A stretch of 64,000 bases of DNA. Source: Saururus chinensis (lineage: Eukaryota > Streptophyta > Magnoliopsida > Piperales > Saururaceae). Below the pieces are notes generated by a model. It had not been told where the DNA came from, searched no databases, and was given only the letters and a program-made list of their open reading frames with translations. Both the position numbers and the translations under genes were made by a program. Positions 57,433-64,000 of this stretch are shown here, piece after piece. Where the stretch lies: contig CP141150.1 in assembly GCA_035235625.1 (NCBI GenBank), positions 1,860,001-1,924,000 on the forward strand, given 5' to 3'. The number at the start of each line of letters is the position of its first letter. The first letter of the stretch is position 1.

Positions 57433-59350
57433 TGTAACACCCCAAAAATTTTGGAAAATAAATCCTTGAACTTATTTTTAAGTTTTCAGACAATAAACTT
57501 TGTGTATCAAATTGACATTGTTTGAGCCTCAATCTCCTTTTATACCTTTAGATTGTTCATAAGGCTTGGAGAAACAGTTGCAACGAGCCAAAGAACGTAA
57601 AATTTTGACGCTAGAATCGTAGACTGTGGCCCTGTTAAGCGTGTTATAGGCGGGACCCACATTGCTTTCGCAACAAAACATACCTTTGTGTGGTCTTGTT
57701 TCGAATGGCACATTTATACGAGTCAAACAGTACTAAGAACATGCAATTCCGAGCACGGGGTAAAAAGTTATGCCCAATAGAAGTTTTAATTTTTGTTTAA
57801 CATTAAAAAAATATATAAAAAAACAAAACTATATGCATCAGCTCTGGTGTGATGGAAATGCGGCAAGGTAAATTGCCGCTATGCAGCATTTATTTCTTGT
57901 TGCGACAGCAGGCTAGACTGTCTATTGTTGCAGGAGCCATTCCAGCTCTTGTAGCCACCGAATGTGTGACACGCATCGCGCATTCGGAAGGCCTTTTGGC
58001 CTATAAAAAGGGGAGGGAAGGGGGAGGTCCAACTCACCCCATTCCCTTCCTGTAACGCCTCGAAATTTCAATATTTTGAAATTTGAATGTTCAGGCCCAT
58101 TAATGAGTTTAAGGGCCCAATAACAGTTTTCCTTAAAATTGGACTATTTATAGCTTGATTTGTTCAGAGTAGCCTTAAGATATTTGATAGGGCTCAGAGA
58201 GACGAATGTATCAAGCCTAAGAATGTGTCAAGCGGACACCGAGATAGTTGGCTATGACATTGGGAAGTGTGTCATGGGTAGGACCCACTTTTAATTGACG
58301 AGAAAATATACCCTTGTGTAGTCTTGTTTCATAGGGCTCGTTTATACGAGTCCAACGATATCAAGAACGTGCGATTTTGAGTTCAAGGTAAAGAGTTATG
58401 CCCGTTTGATATTTTAATTTTCGTTTTCGATTTAAAAACACAAATTTTTAAAAAATAATAATAAACTAAAAACTGTGTCAGGCGCTGATGCAGGTGCGCG
58501 TGGCGTGGCATGGATGCGTGCCACATGGCGCACATCCGGCACCCCGCCCGCAATACAAAGTGTTCTCCACTCCAACACAAGCCATTTCCATCTTTTTTGG
58601 GATTCTTTCCCAGTTTCTCTTTGATGTTGCCCGTCTCCCACCGTATATCACCCATTTCTAACCCATTTCTCGTTTGATTTCTTCCGTTAAAACATCATTC
58701 CTAGCTAATTAGAGGGCGTTCTATGTCATAGAGGGGTCCATTTTTCGAGTTATCTACTCCAAAGGGGGTAAATAACCCGGGGTAAGGGGTAATTTTGGAT
58801 ATGGGTGACTTTGATTTTGCTAAGGCATGATAAGCCTTATTTTGTAAAATTTTTGTAATTACATAAATTAATGATTAGTTAATATTCTATGCACGGTTGA
58901 TGCTGGTCCACTTTTAATTACGAATTCGCGGCACTCCAACCTTTAATTTAACTTAAGAAGTCAGGGCACTACACTTCCTCCTCTCCTTTCCTTCATTTAA
59001 CGCTCTGTTCTAAAGATTAAACACACATTTTAAAGCTATTTCTCGCCCATTTTTGCTTGTTCAAAAACCTATCATACCTAATTCGAGGGTGCCCGCGTCG
59101 TGAGTGGATCTGCTTTTTGAGTTAGCCTTTCTAAAAGGTGAGAACGACCCAGGGTAAGAGAAGACCTTGTTCGCCACTCTCGGGCCGGAAGTGAAGATTG
59201 TCCCAGCGCCAGGGGAGGTTCTGCCCGCCTCACTCGAGCCAGAAAAGGAGACTATCTGAGCTCAAGGGGAAGTGCCACCCACCACATTTAAGCCAACTAT
59301 GAGTGAAGGCCTCATGAGGGTAGGTAGTTCTAATTCCTCACTCGAGCACG
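57433..59350 (+). mobile_element. Family 3 LTR fragment, split by a solo LTR
   Basis: Starts TGTAACACCCCAAAAATTTT at 57433 and runs to 58050. It resumes at 58979 and continues to about 59350, where the inverted dispersed repeat cuts it. It matches 27715-26129 (minus) in order, including one 54-bp-type unit at about 59205-59260 and 'gagggtaggtagttctaatt' at about 59315. Confidence 0.7.
58051..58973 (+). mobile_element. Solo LTR, 923 bp, TSD CTTCC
   Basis: Begins TGTAACGCCTCGAAATTTC and ends GTCAGGGCACTACA. It is flanked by CTTCC at 58046-58050 and 58974-58978. It is inserted into a related LTR. Shared landmarks with the host LTR include 'acccttgtgtagtcttgttt' and 'gtttatacgagtcca'. No PBS, PPT or coding region. 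Confidence 0.9.
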
Positions 59351-61845
59351 GTTGATACTGTTTCATATTCTGCTTTTCATTGCAATGTTTCCACTAGCGC
59401 AAAAGAATAAAGTGATTAACACCACTTGAGAAAAAAATCTTCTTTCTTCTTTATTACCTCTCTCCCCCCCGGTTCTTGAAGTTTCGGCTAAACGTGTGCT
59501 AACGTGTGCACCTAATGAGTGCATTATTTATCTTATAAATGAATGACTTATATGTATTCTTTATGTTGGGTGCATTGTGAGTGGAAAGAACGTTTCTGAA
59601 ACGAAAATCATCATTGATAAGAAGAAAATTTTCTTATAGACTTACAGATGAATGAAATTAGTCTATTGCCATTAGGTGTTGCAAGTTCTTAGGGGTGGAC
59701 CCTACCTTGCCAAAAAAATAAAGGGTAAGGGCCTTCAAATTTTTAGCCCAATTAAGGGTTGGGGCAAAAAAAATTAGGCCCAAGTCATTTAGGGTTGGCC
59801 AAAGACATGGATAAAAAAGCTAGTAAGCCCGGCCTATAGCCTTTTCCACTCCACTAAACCAATATTCATGACCAGTGCATAGATGTATCAATTTTTTATG
59901 GATGTATAATGGGTAAGATTTTGTAGATACTATTTGACTAGTGCATGTCTTCAATTAATATGGAGATATATTCTTTTTAACATTTTGTTTTCATATTTGT
60001 TAATTCTGGTTTCTTATATGTTTTTTGGTAAATGTTGTTTTCTACTGTTGTTATGCCAATAAGCATCTAGGCCATAGGGGATATATCTTGTTTTAAACAA
60101 CTATATATGAGATGTCTCTTGTACACTAGAGAGACATTTATTAACATATGAAAGCACATTCTTATTGTGCACTAGAGAGAGTTAAATGACGTCATTCTTT
60201 TTGCCTTTGAAGGTTACATTTCTAATTTAATTATCGTGGTAAGTTTTTTGAGAATATTTAATTTTAAAGCTCGTTGAAGCAAATAATGTCAAGGCCATTT
60301 AAACTCATTGAATCCTATATTATATTTTGTGATGCAGGTTATGTAATAGATAAGAAGAACAACTTGTGTTGAGGTCATTTAAGCTTATTGAATCCTATAT
60401 TGTTTCTCTAAAAAGATAATTTTTTCACTTTTATGCATGATTATAAGTTCTTTGAAAAAACATCTATTAAAAAGAGATTTTATTTATAAGTGAAAACTTA
60501 TTTTGAATGTTGTATTTATATTTTTACTCATAAAAAAATTAAAAATAAAAAAACCTAAAAAGCTCAAAGCCGGGCCCGAGCCTTGTTAAGGCTAGCTTAG
60601 GACCAATATTTTGTAAGCCCCCTCCTAAGACAATAGTAAGGTCAGAACCAGGATATTAATTTTAGGGTTAGGGCTAGAGCCTAGGATTGTCCGGGCCTGC
60701 TTACAGCCTAATTGTCATTGCTTCTCTATTTTGTTGTTTTCTTACACCAATGTCTACACAAAGTTTTTTCATCATCTTTAACCAATCATCTCCTCCTCTC
60801 CGCAGCCTCGCCTGCATGTGCATGGACTCAGTTCAAGCATTTCGGCCATTTGGTCCACAGGTTGGTATTGGGTTCCAGCTGACTAGGCCGATGACTTAGT
60901 CCATTCTGATTGCTACTTGCAAATTATAGTTTTCAATCCATTTTCAATGTATCAGATTTCCATGGATCAGCATCAGAGTATTTCTCCGTTCCAGTTCATC
61001 ATGCTTTTTCATTCTTCCTCCCTTCAGTTTTTTGTTCATATTCATGATACCGATTTCCAACTTGTTCTTTTCATTTGGCCGCATGTGATTTAGTAATAAT
61101 TTCATCGTTCATACATTCAAATATAATTTTGATTATTATATTCTATCAAAGCAGTCTGGTAACACGCTCCTGTCCTGTAGCTGGGTGACCTCTTTTTTGT
61201 CCGTGCATTCGTTGTATTCGGAGAGAGATGGAGGCAACCAATAAATAAATAATAGATCGACGACCTATGTCTTTTTCTTATCTTTCAATACTTTCTCCGA
61301 ACCCCCCCCCTTCAATGACAACTTCGGTGAACTCTTCTCCCCTTTTTCTCTTTTTGTTTTTTAGATTTTATCGTTGCCAACCTGACAGCTATGACCAACC
61401 TAGCAGTTAGCTGGCCACGGATCTCTACTCGAGGCCATACTAGAACTCCATGGCTACTAGAAAAGAGGCTGTAGAAATCTGGCTGCGAGCTATGATCGCA
61501 GCCAGACTAGAGCTCCGTGACCAAACTGGTTGGATCTCTGGCCACATAGCTATGTTCTCGGCCAAAAATTTGGCCGCAATCATGCACAGGCCTGGCCTAA
61601 CTGTGGTTGCCGCGGCTGGCCAAATCTAGGCCAAAAAAAGAGGGGGGAATAGAGGAGCGGAGGAGGTGGGGTGGAGTTCAGGTGGTGCTAGAGAATGAGT
61701 AGAGAAGGTTAGGTAAAATCAAATCAAATTTCCTTTAAGGTAGGGGATGAGTGAGAGATTGGAGTAGGTAAGGTTGGGGTCAATAAAGAATAGGGACATA
61801 AGAAAAAATCGAGGTGTAAACAGTGGCATATCTACATTGTAAGGT
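59351..61845 (-). mobile_element. 2.4-kb dispersed repeat, copy C (inverted)
   Basis: Reverse complement of 13795-16220. From 'ttgatactgtttcatattct' (59351) to 'aatcgaggtgtaaacag' (about 61825). Unlike copies A and B its flanks are LTR sequences, so these coordinates approximate the true element ends. The left end resembles the NLR leader (gcgcaaaagaataaagtgat, cacttgagaaaa). No coding region. Confidence 0.7.
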
Positions 61846-62975
61846 AGGTGGTCAAATGACACTAAGGCATCACCTAAACCTCCGGGGAGTGACTAGACGC
61901 CATGGACTTTTCCGAAGGTAAGGCACACCAGTGCTCATGGGGCACGGGATCAAACAGGTAAGAGTAGGTCCATGATACTACTTACCTGAGCGCGCAAACA
62001 TAAACACTCACACATAAGGGGTCATACAGTTGCCCACCATAATGGGTCTTATAGTGCCATAGAAATTTCCACCATAATGGGTCTTATAGTGCCCTAGAAT
62101 TGCACACCATAACGGGTCTTATAGTGCCATATGCCACTCTTGGGCAGAAATCATACAACGCTCTCAACAGACCATCAAACGTCTGGGCTTATACAACACA
62201 CAGACCAAATCGAAAACATACATTGCTCTCAACAGAGCATCAGATGTATGGGCTTCATACAACACATAGACAACATCGAAAACAAACGTCGCTCTCAATA
62301 GAGCATCAAATGTCTGGTGCTCTATATAGCACAGAGACAATATCCCGCAGGATAAACACCATGGCAAGACATGAGAAATGCTCAGCTGACTCATTATCGA
62401 CTAGCTCAAACACGGAACTTAATCCGTCGAACCCTCAAGTCTCAAACTCACAACGCTATCATTAGCATTCTTATAATTCAAGTTTGAATTAAATAAATTA
62501 TGCGGTACAATTATGCCACACAAGCACTCAAACATACTGTGCTCCATTGATCAAACCGAAGTCGAGCCCGATCCGAAACCCTAGTTCGTCAGGGGCAGTA
62601 GACTTCACTTAACCTGTCTATCTCGTGATCAAAACTCACCGTACAACGAATCCTTACAGTCTTACATACTCGGCCATCCACCTTATGGCCAAATCATCTT
62701 ACACTGACATCATTAAACTGAGCTCCTCAAAGCCAACCCCAATTATCACCGTTTTACTTAAAATTCACTTATTATGCTTAATTTTCACTTCATAATATGT
62801 ACGTTATGCTTGTACAATTATGCACACTCTTACTGTCTGACAAATCCTCAACATACGCTCTGATCCAAACCAACAAACTACTCCAATCCTCGCCCGTCAT
62901 ACCCATATCCATATCCATATCCATGCCAAATATTTTCACTTCTTACCGTCCATCGCCCATACCTCTGCCCACAAG
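61846..62975 (-). mobile_element. Family 1 LTR fragment (minus)
   Basis: Reverse complement of about 22290-23560: 'ctccggggagtgactagacg', the 35-bp units (62034-62130), the 63-bp array (62150-62360) and 'gttcgtcaggg'. It stops at 'acctctgcccacaag' where the next LTR starts. Confidence 0.75.
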
Positions 62976-64000
62976 TGTCACGCCCCGGCGCTGCCCGACC
63001 CGAGCCGAACCCGGTCTAGGAGCCGGTCATGCACATGGGGGCGACAAGGTTGAATTTGAGATACGGTTTAGCGGAAGACTTGTACCCTAATTACGGGCGA
63101 TCTAACAAAAATTACAGAGTACGCACATCACTTTGAGCAAGAGTAAAAGAGTAGAAAAGAAAGAGTTTTACTTTAACTCCAAGATAACAAAAGTCTCACA
63201 CCCACATGCTTAGTTAAACCATAGCCCACTCTAGGCTCTAAAATAGGTCTTAAGAAACACAAATGTATAAAATAGCATAATTCAAAGTGAGAACCATACA
63301 CAAAGGTTCAAATCATAAAGCATAAACCAGGAAAATAAGTCACATAAGAGGACTCCACGATCACTCCCAAGTTGTCTCCGATCTTTCCTCATAGAGAGGA
63401 TCTGGACCATCTGCGTGTCGCGCCAAGCAGCCCCAAAGCAAAAACATAAGAAAGAGGGGTGAGTTTAACAAACTCAGCAATGGTTTTTAATATAACTATC
63501 ATCATCGAAAATAGGATAACATAGCAAAATAATAATTCAGATCAAAGATTGACAAGATGTATCATTTTCTAATCACACATACACATCACCTAAACCTGCA
63601 TCATAGTGTATAATCCACATAGTGCCATCCACATCATATTAACCAGCTTGAGATATATCTCTAACATGCATATCAAATCATGCCTCAACATCATGTCAAC
63701 CTGCATGAGATGTATCTCTAACATACATATCCAACCATGCATCACATCATATCAACCTGCATGGGATGTATCTCTAACATACATATCCAACCATGCATCA
63801 CATCATATCAACCTGCATGAGATGTATCTCTAACATACATATCCAATTATGCATCACATCATATAAAGCATACCTCCATCAAGGAGTAATCAAAATTTAG
63901 CGTCACGAAGACGGGAACACAAACAAGGCCACGAAGGCGTATCATGGTCCAAAATTCTACACAAGAATTTAAGAAGTTTGGGGTTGTCAATCCCTAAGGC
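62976..64000 (-). mobile_element. Family 2 LTR, partial (runs off the window)
   Basis: Begins TGTCACGCCCCGGCGCTGCC and is colinear with 51936-52900, including the hairpin (63460-63476) and four 56-57-bp tandem units at 63643-63865. It is inserted within a family 1 LTR. The far end is outside the window, so solo or full-length status is unknown. Confidence 0.75.

Noticed and set aside
57167-57469. Thr/Ala-rich and Pro-rich plus-strand ORFs
   Set aside because: By-products of a (CCA/CCG)n tract. The minus-strand Gly-rich frame is the only one that connects to protein-like sequence.

Overview
This is nuclear DNA of a flowering plant. The evidence is GT-AG introns, a 12-exon plant U-box gene, a plant carboxylesterase, an NB-ARC/LRR resistance gene, and a landscape dominated by nested LTR retrotransposons with TGGTATCAGAGC-type (initiator tRNA-Met) primer sites, MITEs and a Mutator-like element. 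Base composition and gene types do not fix the species; nothing points specifically to a grass.

Layout. 1-3560: AT-rich DNA with two long foldback (inverted-repeat) structures. 3560-9650: an intact PUB62-like U-box gene on the plus strand (585 aa by my splice model). 10307-11305: an intact, intronless carboxylesterase (CXE) on the minus strand, tail to tail with the U-box gene. 11300-13800: the CXE promoter region occurs twice, each copy trailed by a decayed fragment of a CXE C-terminus. 13440-17100 and 28095-35900 are two copies of one segmental duplication. Both contain a 2.4-kb dispersed repeat (third copy, inverted, at about 59350-61840) and the 5' leader of an NLR gene. Only the second copy keeps the NLR body. 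17400-27715: LTR retrotransposon derivatives, including a 5154-bp LTR with a 5-bp target duplication inserted into another LTR of its own family. 30396-33153: a short two-LTR retroelement on the minus strand with a target duplication, PBS and PPT, and an unrecognised reading frame in place of gag-pol.

36235-38835: an uninterrupted NB-ARC-LRR gene lacking an N-terminal coiled coil, followed directly by a MITE. 39126-39752: a frameshifted, truncated KH-domain pseudogene. 41021-44379: a decayed MuDR-type transposase with introns. 44400-46696: its repeat-rich tail. 46697-55660: more LTRs. 55660-57220: minus-strand coding remnants that share a distinctive 20-bp palindrome with the transposase region, so both may belong to one large element split by LTR insertions. 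57433-64000: LTR fragments, one solo LTR with a target duplication, and the inverted dispersed repeat.

Probably functional genes are the U-box gene, the CXE and perhaps the NLR. The rest is mobile DNA or gene debris. Items most worth a second look are the 20-bp palindrome family (41.5-56.6 kb), a hairpin conserved with compensatory changes across several LTR families, the unknown reading frame inside the small retroelement, and the CC-less NLR with a fresh 99-bp LRR duplication.
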